DNA from: Auriscalpium vulgare
Lineage: Eukaryota > Basidiomycota > Agaricomycetes > Russulales > Auriscalpiaceae
Reading direction: 5' to 3'
Assembly (NCBI GenBank): GCA_019915015.1
Contig: JAHBBC010000002.1
Location: 310,001 to 374,000, forward strand
DNA length: 64,000 nucleotides
The translations under genes were made by a program, and so were the position numbers. Under the pieces are notes generated by a model. It was not told where the DNA came from. It did not search any database and was given only the letters and a program-made list of their open reading frames with translations. The stretch's first letter is position 1. Every line of letters begins with the position of its first letter. Positions 1-11,479 of this stretch are shown piece after piece.

Positions 1-1590
1 GTCCTCTTTCTATTGGTCCAACGCGGGTTCAGGATCACGATTGAGGGCACGCAGCTTGCGTTCTCGCACTCGGGGGAGGTGCTGTTCACTGCTCGCGTCG
101 ACTATTCCAACACAGCATTTTTGGAAGGCACTACAGAGCCCATTTCGTTCCAGGCTCTCATTTCGAGCTCAACTCCTCGAGATCTGTCACTTTGGCATCG
201 ACGCTTCGCCCACGCTTCTCATGACACGATACGGGGGATTCTTCGCGACCAGCGGGTGTCGGGGATGACGGTTGACTCGGACGCAAAGCCCGATCCTATC
301 TGCGAGCCGTGCTTGGCCGGCAAGATGCATGCCAATCCCTTCCCTTTGTCGACGCACAGAGCGCGTGCTCCACTCCATCTCATTCACTCGGACGTCCATG
401 GTCCTCTCCCTGTCCGTATGCCTTCCGGGTTTCGCAACTGGGTAACCTTCATCGACGACCACACCCGGGTCCGTGCCGTGGGGCTGTACGGCCTATGTGC
501 ATGTGCAGCGGGATCAGCGCAAGAGCCTCGAGTCGCACATGCAGAAATGCATCTTCCTCTGCTATCCTCCGGGCTACAAGGGCTGGAAGTTTACAACCCA
601 ATGACAAAGTAGGTCTTCATCAGCGAGAGAGTGGAATTCGACGAGCTCTCCTTCCCTGGGACCAAGTCTACTGTCCCAGCACTCGATCCACCGCCTCCTG
701 CACCTCTTCCTTCGCTTCCAGACGTTCCAGCTCCTGTTGAACCGCTGCAAGCTCCGCCTCAGGGGGGCACCTTCAGAGGCACCTGCAGAGACACCTGCAG
801 AGGAGGCACCTTCAGCGCCGCGTTCTGAGCCGGATCTTGCGTCTCCCGCTCCGTCGCGCTCACCATCGCCAGAGGTCTATGCGCCTTCGCCCCCTGCACC
901 GTCGCCTTCGCCGCCGCCTGCTCCTGGTCCGAGCCGTCGCCTTCGCCGCCGCCTGCTCCTGGTCCGAGTAAACGCGGTTGCAAGCGAACGCGCTCGCCTG
1001 CTGCAGCTGAGCCTGTTTGTCGCAGCTCCAGGAATCATTGCAGACCGGGCGAGTGGTGGAAGGCTACGCCTATTCCTGCCAAAGCCAAAATGCGCGAGCC
1101 TGCTCCTGTCATTGAGTCCTCTGGGGAGGAAGACGATCCACTCGACGTCATTGATGAGGCAGAGGACGCCAATTGACCCCATTGCTCTTGCGCAAGGCCT
1201 CTACCTTTTCCACGCGCCGCTCGAGCACGCCTTCTTCTCTGCGCAGGGCAAGCCAATGAGCTACAAGGAGGCCGTTCTGGATGGCTGCGTTGCAGGAGGA
1301 GTACGATGCGCAGATAGCCAACGGGACATGGACTATAGTTCCGCTGCCCGAGGGCGCGTTTGCAATCGGCTGTCGCTGGGTCTACAAGATCAAGCACAAT
1401 GTAGACGGCTCGATCGAGCGCTACAAGGCTCGACTCGTCGCCAAGGGCTACCGTCAGCGTCTGGCTTCGACTTCTTCAAGACCTTTGCTCCTACTATCGT
1501 TACCCCAGAAGTGCAAGACCGTTTGCACTTCTGTTCCGGCTACTCTAGAACTGTGGGAATCAAACCCAAACCTTGAGAATCTCAAGCATA
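1..1590 (+). pseudogene. Ty1/copia retrotransposon pol relic
   Basis: Pieces of a copia polyprotein lie in order but in different frames. Around 185-350 is a GAG-pre-integrase segment (LWHRRFAH... with the C-x2-C of CEPCLAGK), followed by the start of the integrase core (HSDVHGPL, WVTFIDDHTR). Near 480 the reading jumps to the post-integrase segment (FLCYPPGYKGWKFYNP, at 550-600), so most of the integrase catalytic core has been deleted. A proline-rich linker fills 650-960. From 1240 to 1500 is the N-terminal part of the copia reverse transcriptase (WVYKIKHNVDGSIERYKARLVAKGY, then DFFKTFAP after a frame change). No YVDD motif, RNase H or LTR is present. This is a dead fragment cut at the left edge; it contains several frameshifts and at least one large deletion. 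Confidence 0.85.
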
Positions 1591-1610
1591 GCCATCTCAA
1601 CTACATCTGA

Positions 1611-2189
1611 GCCATTTATTTCATATTTTATTTGGAGGGACTCGTAAAACTACATGCTGCCGAAGGAGGGGTCCATCTCGCCCGCCAAATGAGCGAGGTT
1701 GTCACAGAACGTCACGCCGCCGCGCCGGAAATTTTGGGAGTCCGACGTCGGCCCGCGGCGGCGGCATTGCCGGCATGCCAGCGCAGCACTTGCAGGCGAC
1801 ACAGCAACGCGATTTGAGCCCTCACGAGCTCGTCGCGCTTCGTACAATTTGACAGCAAGAAAATACATTTGTGGAAGGGCAGCTTGGAAGTTAGAAATAC
1901 AGTTAGACAGCCACCGAAAGTGAAATAACAATGAATATGTGGATTCTAAGTCATTGTCCAACCTGGCAATGGTTCAGGACAAATCATCGGCTGCGTGAGC
2001 GAAGGATAAAAGAATATCATGTGGTCGGTTCAATGCTGTGTATAACGACAGCTCGAGCTCAAAGAAGAGAAATCATACTGAGTTGGGAAGTAGGCAGCTG
2101 CTTGTGTGACCCCGGAGCCTGACGCATGGGCCGCACGTCGGGTCTGACTGCTCGAGTCCCACGTTGAGCCTCCGTGCCAGTGACACGGA
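1611..2189. other. No recognisable gene
   Basis: This stretch separates the copia relic from the DDE transposase tail. It contains only short overlapping frames, with no conserved motif, tandem repeat or terminal repeat that I can support. Confidence 0.5.
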
Positions 2190-3640
2190 GAGAATGTCGA
2201 GGTGTTCGGGACAAGACCAGCTCACTGATGATATGGCACTGCCTCGGAAGCAGGCGCCTGCGATGCCGGCGGGGTGTTTGTGATGCCACCAAACCGGCGA
2301 CGTTGGTTCCTCGACAGTGTGGTGGGTAGCTCAACTTGCTGCGCAATGTGGGCATCAGCTGCAACATTGCGAGTCGGTGCACCAGCGTCATTGACAGCAT
2401 GTGAGTTACGGTCATCGGCCTCGGGAACAGCGCTGCGCTTTGGTGCTCGCTTGCCAAAGAGTGCGATGTATCGGTGATCAGAGGCTAGACGTGCCTGCTC
2501 GGGAAGCGCAAGGTGACCTTGATGCGAGAGGCGAGGTCGTTGCGTGTGCCGGTTTCGTCGAGTCGCAAAGACCAGGCAATGTCCTGCAGCGCAGCAAGTC
2601 GCTGGGTTGCTAGGGTGCCCGTGAATGTCATGCCACTACGCCCCTCATGCGCGCGGCGATCGCGAGCGGCGGCTTGCGCATTTTGCTTCTTCTGGAGTGT
2701 CCTTGCGGCCTTGTCTTGCTTCTCCTGCCGCGCGGCCTTCTGCTGCACAGCCGCCGCCCTTCCGTCCTCCGCAGTGACAATACGCGAACTGATCTGGATG
2801 TTGCGCTCAGATTGTTTTGTCTTCTTCTGAGCATTGAGCCTTCCCTGGAGGACGTGAACGTGACGACCCGCGAGGACAGCATTAGCGCGAGCTTCAACAC
2901 GCTCGACATGTGCTTCTTCTTGCTCCTTGCGATAGCCGCTAGCATGGCCTTGTCGCGCCAATACTTGACTGCCTCGGTATCGGAGTCAGGGATGTCATCT
3001 TCTTCGTTGTACTCATCTGATGCCGGGTCGTTGTAGCGTGGTGCAGCATTGGGAAGTGGGGGAAGCGGTGCCGGTACTGGCGCCGGCAGTGGCGACAATG
3101 CGGGAGGTCGAGAAGGACCCTGTTGCGTGACATGGGACGGCGGACGGTGTAGTGATGCAGAGCGGCGGCGGGATGACGGTGGAAATGCGGACACAACATC
3201 TTGCCAGCCGCCTTCGTCTTCATCTTCTGAACTGCTATCGTCTCGAGGGTTGTCTTCGGTAGATTCGTCGTCATCGTCAAAGTCGTTGGCGCTGTCGGGC
3301 TCAGATTGACGCGAAGGGGAGGCAACCTGCTCGAGATCTGCTGGGTATTCATCTGGGAGGTTCAGCTGCGTGGAAGTTGATATGCTCGGTGCGAAGTCAG
3401 CGTCTCTGAAGACGCTTGGATCACATCTCGGGCGCTCTCCGTCATCAGATACGGCAATACCGGACTTGAGCCAGGCACTGCGGATTGTCTCCTCTTTGAA
3501 GGAGACCTGGCGGGCAGCCATATACTCTCGGAGGACGTCCTTTGACCGCACCTGTTGGCCCGTGTGATCAACAAAGTCGTCGCAGCGTCGGTACCATGCC
3601 TTCTTCAGCGGACCGAAGGCGCCAACGTTGGCAAGTGTCA
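2190..3640 (-). pseudogene. Pogo/CENP-B-like DDE transposase, C-terminal part
   Basis: Read on the minus strand from about 3640, the sequence gives the tail of the DDE superfamily endonuclease type common in Agaricomycetes (FGPLKKAWYRR, then a segment around RSKDVLREYMAARQVSFKEE and SAWLKSGI). An acidic, low-complexity linker rich in D, E and S follows, then a basic coiled-coil-like segment and a C-terminal LATQRLAALQDIAWSLRL helix-rich region. The frame changes near 2925 and near 2510, so the C-terminus is broken at least twice. The catalytic DDE core should lie upstream, but the reading stops at about 3640 where repeat D begins. Family assignment rests on remembered motifs of pogo/CENP-B relatives. 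The fragment cannot encode an active enzyme. Confidence 0.7.
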
Positions 3641-4362
3641 GGGTCCCAAAGATGATATGTGTGTGAGGTGTGATTGGAGGTGATAATCAGAATGCGCCAG
3701 CGTTTGGAGAATTATCAATGGGAGTCCAGATGTAAGAACACATGGTGCAAGTGACTGTGAGTGATCAGACACTGTGTGTATGACCGTCGAAGATGAAGAG
3801 ATGAGTGAGGGGCAGTGCAAGCACATGGGGAACGGTCTTTGCTGTCAAGAAGTGTGGGAGAGGTGTCCTACAATGTGGGACAAGACAATATGAATGGAAT
3901 AGAAGACAATGGAGATGTGGCGAGCAATAGAATGCACTCTGATATGGGAGGGGGTCATAGGCAAGTGCAGCGATGTTGTGACACTGCAATTTTTCAGAGG
4001 AATGCACTGGAATGGTGTGTGCAATGGTTGGAGTGGTGGAGCAATAATTAGAGCACTGGCACGATCATAGAACAATTGGGATCAGAGAAATGCAGCGTGA
4101 GCTCGAGATCTGAGCTGGACAATGGTTGAAGGATAATGGTGTGACTGTGGAGGTACGGCAGTCACAGAGTTATCGGAATGGCATGGCGCACATGTTCTAA
4201 CAACGATCGCGATGATCAAAATGTTATATGAAATCCTGCCAACTTGTGACAGCAGTGGGAGGATGCTGTGCTCCAGGTCACATGGTCGCGATTGAAACAA
4301 TGAATGAGTGGTCGGATGACTGTTTGTGGGGCATGCAACTGAGTCAATGGTCTGAGTCGAGT
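3640..4362 (-). repeat. Dispersed repeat D, inverted partial copy
   Basis: The reverse complement matches 31990-32530 and 39650-40190 over several hundred bases at high identity (for example the stretch around TGCTCTAATTATTGCTCCACC and the ACACCTCTTCCACACTTCTTGACAGC region). The last 290 bp of the full repeat are missing. Its 3' side borders the DDE transposase fragment, which it appears to have truncated. All frames are short, so it is taken as non-coding. Confidence 0.8.
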
Positions 4363-4763
4363 CGGGCAGCTGGTCGACGCAGCGCGACGTGGATGATTGT
4401 GTCTGCTACGTGCGCTGGCGCGCTACAAGTGGTTCTGCGGGACCCCGGCAACTCGTGCGCGGCTCCCGACACCCCGTCCTCCTGCTCCGCGCTCCTGCTC
4501 CTCCTGCCCTGTCCCTTCACTTCTTCCGATCCCTTCTCTCTCTGTTCCAGCCCCGTCCTCTGCTCCTTCTGCTCCTCTCTCCTATTCGTGTTCTCTCCTC
4601 CTCCTCTGCCTATGGAGTCCCACTCCATGTGCCCCCCAATGAAAATGCAACATCCTCGTCGCGCGCGTAGCCGGTGTCAAGGAGCGTGAAGGCGCGTAGG
4701 CACTAGGATGGGCGGGGAACGTATACGTAAGGAGTGTTCGCGCATGATACGCGTGTTCGCTAG

Positions 4764-4800
4764 GCGCTAGTGACATTATCGCATATAATGTCACTAGCGC
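4764..4800. repeat. Perfect palindrome, 16-bp arms
   Basis: The arms GCGCTAGTGACATTAT (4764-4779) and ATAATGTCACTAGCGC (4785-4800) are exact reverse complements around a 5-nt loop. No gene is attached. Confidence 0.9.
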
Positions 4801-5438
4801 ATGAATGGATGGATAGTTCTTCCCTTTCCCCCTTAACCATCGTCCACCGGTATGCGGTTCCCAGAGTTCCAGTCGCTGCCTGCGGCGACAATGGTGCGTG
4901 GTGATGAGCGTGCCGTGCGGTAGCGCGCTGACCACTGCGCAGCGTACAGCGGGGCGGTGGTCTGGTGAGGCCCGCGAGTTAGACGTCGCCCCCGTTCTCG
5001 ATGCTGCAGGGGCCCGGGTGGCCGCCCGGGCGTGGATTCTGCGGAGCCCGCTAGCTGGCAAGGCGGATGAGTGGACCGGAGTGCGCGTGCGCACCGTGGC
5101 GGGAACGGGGTTGGATTGCCTGGACGGTCGCCTGGGGGGTGCACGGTACGTGGCGGTTGACGAAGCGGATTGGTTGGGCGGCGGCGGCTGGTGGGTGTTC
5201 GATGTAGAGGGTGGAGGGGACCAAGTGATAGGGCCGAAGTACTTGTGCGTGCCCAGTCGGTGGGTTATGCCGGCGCGCTCCGGCGGAGCCGGGAAGGGTG
5301 CGGGCGATGCATTGCGCGCCAACCGTCACGGTGGCCGCAGCCCCTCCACAGCGCGGGCGTTTGCCCGCAGTATGGTGGTGGTACTACGGAGAGGTTCCCT
5401 GCTGTGTGGACGATCATTAGCATGGTACATATATACAC
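4801..5438. other. GC-rich stretch without a supported gene
   Basis: Both strands carry long open frames here, but they are proline, arginine and alanine rich on one strand and glycine rich on the other, as expected of GC-rich DNA. It may be the 3' untranslated or LTR part of the gypsy fragment to its right, which reads toward it. I found no repeat that would show this. Confidence 0.4.
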
Positions 5439-6440
5439 TCATTCGTTACCGCAAAGCGTGTCCGGTGCGCCTATGGGCGGACCGAGCGGCCAGTCCGTAG
5501 TCGGTGGCCCATATTGGACGCGCTGTCGCTGTCTGTCACCGGTGTCGCCATTGTCGCCGTGGGCGACGTGGTCCGTGCGCGGGACCTGGGGTGCGCTCTG
5601 ATCTACCGGTGCGGCGGTGTCTGTCTCGTTGGGGCCGTCGTCATGTGTGACCACGGGTCCGGTGGACGCGGCCCACGCCTCGTCGCCGGCGTTGCGTTCG
5701 GCGATGGCCTGCTGCGCACCGGCGAGGGCCGTGCCGGCGGGCGGCGTGAAGCCTCGAAGGCGCCACGCACTCACCTTCCCGGGAACGAGCGCACCGTTGA
5801 GAGTCTCCAGGACGTATGAATGGGGCCCTCCATGCCGGATTCGATGCGGAGGCGACCATCGTGGAAGGACCTTGGCGGATGTGGCTAGTGTGAAGTCGAG
5901 CGGGCTGCGCCGTATCTGTACAAGGTCAGCGCGCGAGAAGAGACGCTCACCGGCGCGGGTGCGGAGGACGCGTCCGTCAAATGTGTCCTTCCGCATGTGC
6001 GCGTGGGCGATAGTGGCGGCGTAGCCGTCTAGGCGTTGCTGGGCGACGTAGTTCATGTGGCGCATGACGCATGACGTCGGCGGGCGCCAGGGCCGTCGTG
6101 ATGTGCTGTATGGTTGCGGACGGGGTGTTGACGACGAGGCCGAGTGCGAGTTCGTTGGGTGAGAAGTGCAGCGTGGGGAGGATTCGGTTGTTCAGCCATT
6201 CGAGGACTTGATTGAAGTGCTTGGGCCAGGTGCGCGGGATGGACTCGGGGTTGACGTCGACGTAGGCGTCTTCGCCAAGGTCCGGGCTGCAAAGACGCTG
6301 TGGATGCGGTCAAGTAGCTGGATTTTGATGTGGTCGTGTCCGAAATGAAGTTCCCCATGCACGGCGGCGGCGAGGGATGTGGCTTCGTTGCGCGTAACGC
6401 ACTCGACGCGGGATCGTGCGCGCGTGCTGCGGTCATGCCC
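5439..6440 (-). pseudogene. Ty3/gypsy integrase and pol C-terminus relic
   Basis: On the minus strand the order is: an H2C2 integrase zinc-binding start (VHGELHFGHDHIKIQLLDRIH, about 6390-6310), a gap where the catalytic core should be, then the late integrase segment (LNNRILPTLHFSPNELALG, about 6200-6130). After that comes a continuous open frame of 208 codons (6065-5439) resembling the post-integrase tail of basidiomycete gypsy elements (RMNYVAQQRLDGY-like, RAGERLFSRADLVQI, GGPHSYVLETLNG). Loss of the DDE core and frame changes near 6070 and 6200 make it non-functional. No LTR was found. Confidence 0.7.
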
Positions 6441-6530
6441 GACGTGTTGAAGTGGGTGCTCTGTGCCCACTCCTGCGAGTGCCAGAGGCTAAGTTCCCAC
6501 GGACTCGGAAATCTCCGGATATTGCCTTAT

Positions 6531-6634
6531 CCTGCAGGGGGACAACTTTACTGCTCTTCAGTCGTTTACATCCCCCTGCAGGTATGTCTCCTCGTCTTAT
6601 GTCCTCAATACTAGTCATTTACATCCCCCTGCAG
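6531..6634. repeat. Short inverted and direct repeats around CCTGCAGGGGG
   Basis: CCTGCAGGGGGA occurs at 6531-6542. Its reverse complement is embedded in TTTACATCCCCCTGCAG at 6565-6581 and again, as a direct copy, at 6618-6634. The cluster lies at the broken 3' edge of the Plavaka fragment and may be terminal or subterminal repeat debris of that element. Confidence 0.6.
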
Positions 6635-6659
6635 CCCCTAGAGCTGCTTGAGGACTTGT

Positions 6660-8211
6660 GGGCAGCTGCCAGAAGCAACTGATATTAACACGACGCGCCA
6701 GAGGCGGTTGTCCTTGACCATGTATGAGAGGGAGCGGTGGTGGGCGCGTCGTCGGGTCGCTGCGTTGGCGTCGGACGGTAAGTAGAAAATGGCGTCGAAG
6801 ACTTCCTGGAAGAGTGATTGCGAAAGACCGTGACTTGCGTCTTGTCAAGATGATAGGCACGACCGTTGCGCCAGGAGTTCTAGCCTCCAGTAGCTCCTGT
6901 GTAACGCGCTCAGTGCTGGTGCGTCGAGTCGAATCGGCGAGCAAGACGCACCTGTATGCCCCACCACCAATTCCCTGTATGCATCTGATTGAGCATACAG
7001 GTTTGCATCTTGTCGTCCGAGAAGTGACGCTCTGGAGCGAACATCATGGATGATAGAAATTCTGGGTTGCTGTAGAGCATGCGCACAACCTCCATTGTGT
7101 CGCGCATGTGCACTTCATTCTTCTCTCCGTCCAATTCTATCTCCTCGCATCGAAAGGTGGGTTGCGGAGGCAGTTGGCCATCGATAATCGCATTCAGGTC
7201 CTTGGAAGACTTGAAGGAAAAGCTTGAGCGCATCTATCACCTGTCGCAGGATATAGAGATCAGCGGAAGTGCGAGCACGAGGGGGATGACACGCACGCCT
7301 TCGATCTTGAGGAGCTCCGTGAACGCGGTAGAAGTCGGCCCACGCATCTTGGCCCACTTTGCAATCTCCCACTCGAGTTTGCTGGTGAATGGCGCATATG
7401 GGTTGTCTTCGTCGCCTCCAGCAACGGTCGCACGGTATTGATCGTAAGCCGCCTCGTCCTGGTTGCCAATGGGTGCACCCGCGGCACCCGGAAAGTGTTG
7501 GATCTTGGGATCCTTGAAGAGTGTGTTCTCATCGAGGAGGCGGTGGTCTCGGTCAAGGCGGTCGAGTTCATCGTCGTCCATGGCAGGGAATTCTTGGGGA
7601 AGCTCGTGGTCAGCGTCCTCGGGCTCCTCGTTTTGATTGCCGCTGTCCTCGTGCTGACCATGTTCCTCTGCGACTGTGGTGTCCTCCAAGTCCGCTGCAT
7701 CCTCGCCCTTGACGCTGGACTCGTCCTCGTCAACGCTGGAATCCTCTAATGCAGCCGCGGCTTCGTCGTTGAGAGCTCCCCAGCCTAGAGCGTCGTGTTC
7801 ATCGTCACTGGCGGGGGAATCGGCACGCGGTGAGGCCATTACGCCACGCTCCAGAGAACCTGATTAGACGCTCATCAGACGGGGAGGGCTACTCCAAAGC
7901 GAGTCGGACACACCTCGACTGGATCGCTCCTCGCCGTCTTCTGCATCGTCTGCGATGGGGGCTGTATCGGGAGAGGCTGGCGGCTGTGGGGAGATGCTTT
8001 GACGAGGCAGGGCGGGGGAGGCAACTCGTGGAGGGTCTATGGGGTCAAGTGCGCGCTTGCGAAGCGCCGCGCAGGTCGGGTCCGTGTTGAGGCGGATGTG
8101 CTTCAACAGACCCGACTGTGTGAAGTAGAGTTGACATCCAGGACATTGAGCGCTGTATGCTGACTCTCTCACCCGCGTCTTCAAGCCTGATGCGGCGGCG
8201 GCGGGAGGCAT
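6660..8211 (-). pseudogene. Plavaka-type transposase, 5' half
   Basis: The first exon (8211-about 7870) encodes a C2H2-like finger near the N-terminus (CPGCQLYFTQSGLLKHI with later TCAAL), as in Plavaka transposases, which belong to the CACTA-like group of basidiomycetes. The next exon starts at about 7839 and is acidic, with the segment NPYAPFTSKLEWEIAKWAKM. An intron around 7250-7210 leads to the exon at 7233-6945, which carries the family-typical PPQPTFRCEEIE...ERHFSDDKMQTCM and the GNWWWGIQ tail. The following piece (RTPGATVVPIIL, about 6880) is recognisable but soon loses frame, and similarity ends near 6660. The DDE catalytic region is therefore absent. Introns are short and mostly keep frame, so the upstream half decayed less than the downstream half. 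Confidence 0.75.
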
Positions 8212-8415
8212 ATCGGCGGGTGTCTCGAGAGTGGATATCCGGCCATGATGCCGGAGAATCTAGGAGTCCCAAGTCAGCTAAAAAGAAAAGTCAGGAGTCG
8301 CCACAGTCGCCTTTAAATCACGGTGGCGTGACGGCGCACCCGTTGTCAGGTCCCTTTTCCCCTCTTTTTTCGTCGACAGCGTCCGCCGCCACCCCTTTGA
8401 TTCATTTCGCCGGCT

Positions 8416-11142
8416 ATGACGCGGACAACTCGTTCTCAGCAAGACAAGGAGGAAAAGAGGAGCGCACTGACGAAGACCGCGGCCAAACGTGCTGAGGCAG
8501 CGCCGAAGAACAACGCTAAGGCCGCCAGCGCACCATCAACGCGTGTCGCCGCAAGCAAAGGAGGTTAGTTGACTCACTGTCTTGTTCTATTCATACAATA
8601 TTCATCGCACCCAGGCGCCGCCGACACATTGAAAGAAGGTCTTGAGACATCGCGTACGTATAAGGAGTCATCGTTCCGGTTACGTAGCTGATGGTTGGAA
8701 GCGTTAGCGAGCGTCTCTGGCCCTGCAACACGAGGCAAACGTGCGCGTGCAACACCAGCTGGCCGGACCAAATCACCGGTAAAGCGCAAAGCGCCGACTG
8801 AGGCTGCCGCAGAAGAGAACGGGCCGCAGAAGAGGAGGAAAGGCAGTGAGTAACGACGCTACATTAATAAGAGTAAACATGACTCACCGACACCTTGTCG
8901 TGGGTTCCTGCAGCTTCTGCTGCTGCCGCGGACACACCCAAGAAGAAGCAAAAAGGTGGTAAGTACTCACATTGCTCCGCATGTGAGAATATGGACTCAC
9001 CTTGTCGTGATTGCCCGCAGGCGCTGCTCCAGCCAACAAGACCCAAGGCGCCGATGAGGACACGATGGTGGCCGTCGTCGTTGACGTCAGCGACTCCGGC
9101 TCTGACTTCGAGGGTACGTTCAGAGTCGTACATGTTGGGATACAGTTTTTCACTCACCAGCCATTCCAGATGAAGAGGAGGATGAAGACTCTGACGAGAC
9201 CCCAGAGGCGGATGAAGAGTTCGGCATCGAAGTTGTTGAGAGCGCGGTGAGCGACGAGGAAGGGCCGGTTCGCAGGCAGAGGAAGAAGTCAACGAAGGCA
9301 ATTGAGACGCAGTTCAACACTGCAGTGAGTGACTTGTGCTTTCTACGGCAGACTCGTTCGGTGACCGCTTTTAGGTGCCTCGTTGGACTTCGGCGACGTC
9401 CGTGTTGCAGGCGCCGGCCGCTGACAGCCACGCTGTCACCTCTTCGACTGCAACGTCGACGCGTTCCAAGCGCAGCAATAGCGCGGGTGCCCCCCAGACA
9501 AAAACGCTGCGGGTAGACAGTGGCAATGAGCCCGCGTTTGAGGTGGCGGCGCCGCCCATCGAGGTGAGCTCATTTATTCACCGATCCCGTTGACTACTTG
9601 ACTGATTTACTATGATCTTCTACCAGGACACCCTAGAGTCTACAGGGGACGCGCTCTGTGAGGGACCAGGGACGGGGGCGGATGGCACTGTGAGTACAGT
9701 CTTTAGTTCGTCATCGGCATGTGTAACTAAGCGAACATACACGGCACAGGACATGGCGGACTTGGCGGCGTCTCCTGCGCCCAACGTCGACACCATTGAC
9801 TTTCAGGACGAACAGACAAGTGTAGCGCGCAAGAACATGGACGTTCCGTGGGAGGAATCGGACGAGGAGGCGCTATACCGTGCGTCGCCCGCGAGGCGTG
9901 CTCCACCGGTGAGCACGAACATAACTGCGCCCTCCGCGCCCAGCATCCCTTCCATCGACGCCCATCAGGCATCCCCGATCGACAACACAAACTCCGACGG
10001 TGCTTGGCCGGCAAGCACCAAGTTGGTGTTCCCGAACGGCGGAGCCAAGATGCGCATCCGCGCGCAGCCCGCAGACGTCAAGAAGGTGATCCGCCGCGCC
10101 GTGCATGAAGAAATGCCAGAGGCGATCTGCTTCAAGAACGTGTTTCCCAGTGCTCTCAAACGTCCGGCCCTCCTGCACTCTGCGTGCATCAAAGCTGCGG
10201 AGCACGAAGACGCGCAGCAGGTACTTGCTAGGCTGAAGGCCAATGTTGCATACTCCAGGGGGATGTGCATCATTGTAAGTCGCTCTGGTTCACAGCTGCC
10301 TGCGTCCCTAGTCTGATACCTTGACAGCCTGACGCTCGTATCTCCAACCTCCGCGAGAAGGTGAAAGAGACCGCCGACGGCGTTGTCAAGGACCAATACC
10401 AGCTGAACACAGATGCCATCCCCACCGACCGCTTTGTCCAGCACGTCAAGAAGCTACTCGACTCAGACGACGATGACTACCTGTATATCTTTCCAGCGGC
10501 CCCCGGCTCATCGCTCACGGTACGTTTCATATTACGTCTCACCGCGCTGCTGCGATGGATAACATTGATCTCCAAAGTTTGAAGGTAGACACCACCCGAC
10601 CCTTCTGCCATCCGGCCATCATCGAGGTGCTCCATAGGTCGTTCTTCGGCTCCAAAGCCGCCGCCAAGTTCGCCATTGAGAAGTACATCAACATTGCTGT
10701 CGGGGACGAGCCCGAGTTACCCGCCGCCATGGTAGCTCTCGCCAGCACTGCGGTACGTGATTGTGCGACCTCGGGTGCATGATTGCTGATGCGCTAGCCT
10801 GCACAAGGTTCACGCAGGGATCAACGCATTCCGCTTTGGCGCTGCGGAGACGATTATCGTGTTCAATGGAAACAAGTACACCGAGATATTCAAGAACCAC
10901 CTGCGGACGCTGGACGACATACGAGACAAGGACGAGCAGGTATACTCCGGGCTCATGGCTAATCTATTCAAGAAGGCATTGTATGTTGTTTCATTCCAAT
11001 TTGCCTGCATTGTCCTGTTGACTTTGCGTCCTGATGATGTAGAGGTGTTACCTCAGGTTCACGAGGGTCTGGCATTGGGCCATCATCAGGTCGGGCCAAC
11101 CGTCGCGTCAAGGTGTCAAAGATTGCGAAGACATTCGACTGA
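8416..11142 (+). CDS. DUF6532-like multi-exon protein
   Basis: A well-formed fungal gene of about eleven exons with 45-60 bp GT-AG introns that keep one frame from ATG 8416 to TGA 11140-11142. The N-terminal half is low complexity: basic patches rich in K, R and A (MTRTTRSQQDKEEKRSAL...; RGKRARATPAGRTKSPVKRK), then an acidic stretch at 9170-9300, suggesting a nuclear or DNA-associated protein. The C-terminal half (about 9760-11000) has the features I associate with DUF6532 of Agaricomycetes: ISNLREKVKETADGVV, a HPAIIEVLHRSFFGS segment, a PAAMVALASTA helix and a final SGLMANLFKKAL helix. Clean splice sites and no stops make it the best candidate for a functional gene in the left half. Its role is unknown; genes of this family are often found among transposons. 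Confidence 0.72.
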
Positions 11143-11229
11143 TCCCGAGGTAGTCGATGTTGGGAGGAGGGACGCGGTCAGGTGGAAATTGGTGGGGTGT
11201 TCCTCATTGTGCTCTTATTAGGATACCAT

Positions 11230-11478
11230 TAGCGTGCATTAGTCAGTTCCGTTGCGGTGATGAGCTGCCATGAGCAGAAATAATATGATGGCTTCCCTGG
11301 CAATAGCAGCATCTTGAGGAAATAATGAACGATTATGAGTGCTCATAAGAAGTGTCCATTTGCTGGCATGAATAGCCCATGAGATGCTTATTAGAGCTTA
11401 TGATAGCTTATGATTTGAGGGGGTAAGCTAATTGCACCTGCTGCTAATGAGCACTCATAAGGACCCATAAGCGCTAAT
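11230..11478. other. AT-rich spacer with ATGAGYRCTCAT palindromes
   Basis: No ORF is supported. TTATGAGTGCTCATAA at 11333-11348 is a near-perfect dyad, and a related TAATGAGCACTCATAA lies at 11445-11460. Several further CTTATGA/TCATAAG words lie between them. It lies between two convergent gene-like loci, so it is probably a shared 3' region. Confidence 0.5.
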
Positions 11479-11479
11479 G

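Noticed and set aside
4228..5500. Long open frames on both strands at 4.2-5.5 kb
   Set aside because: High GC and proline/arginine or glycine bias on opposite strands; no domain or splice structure.
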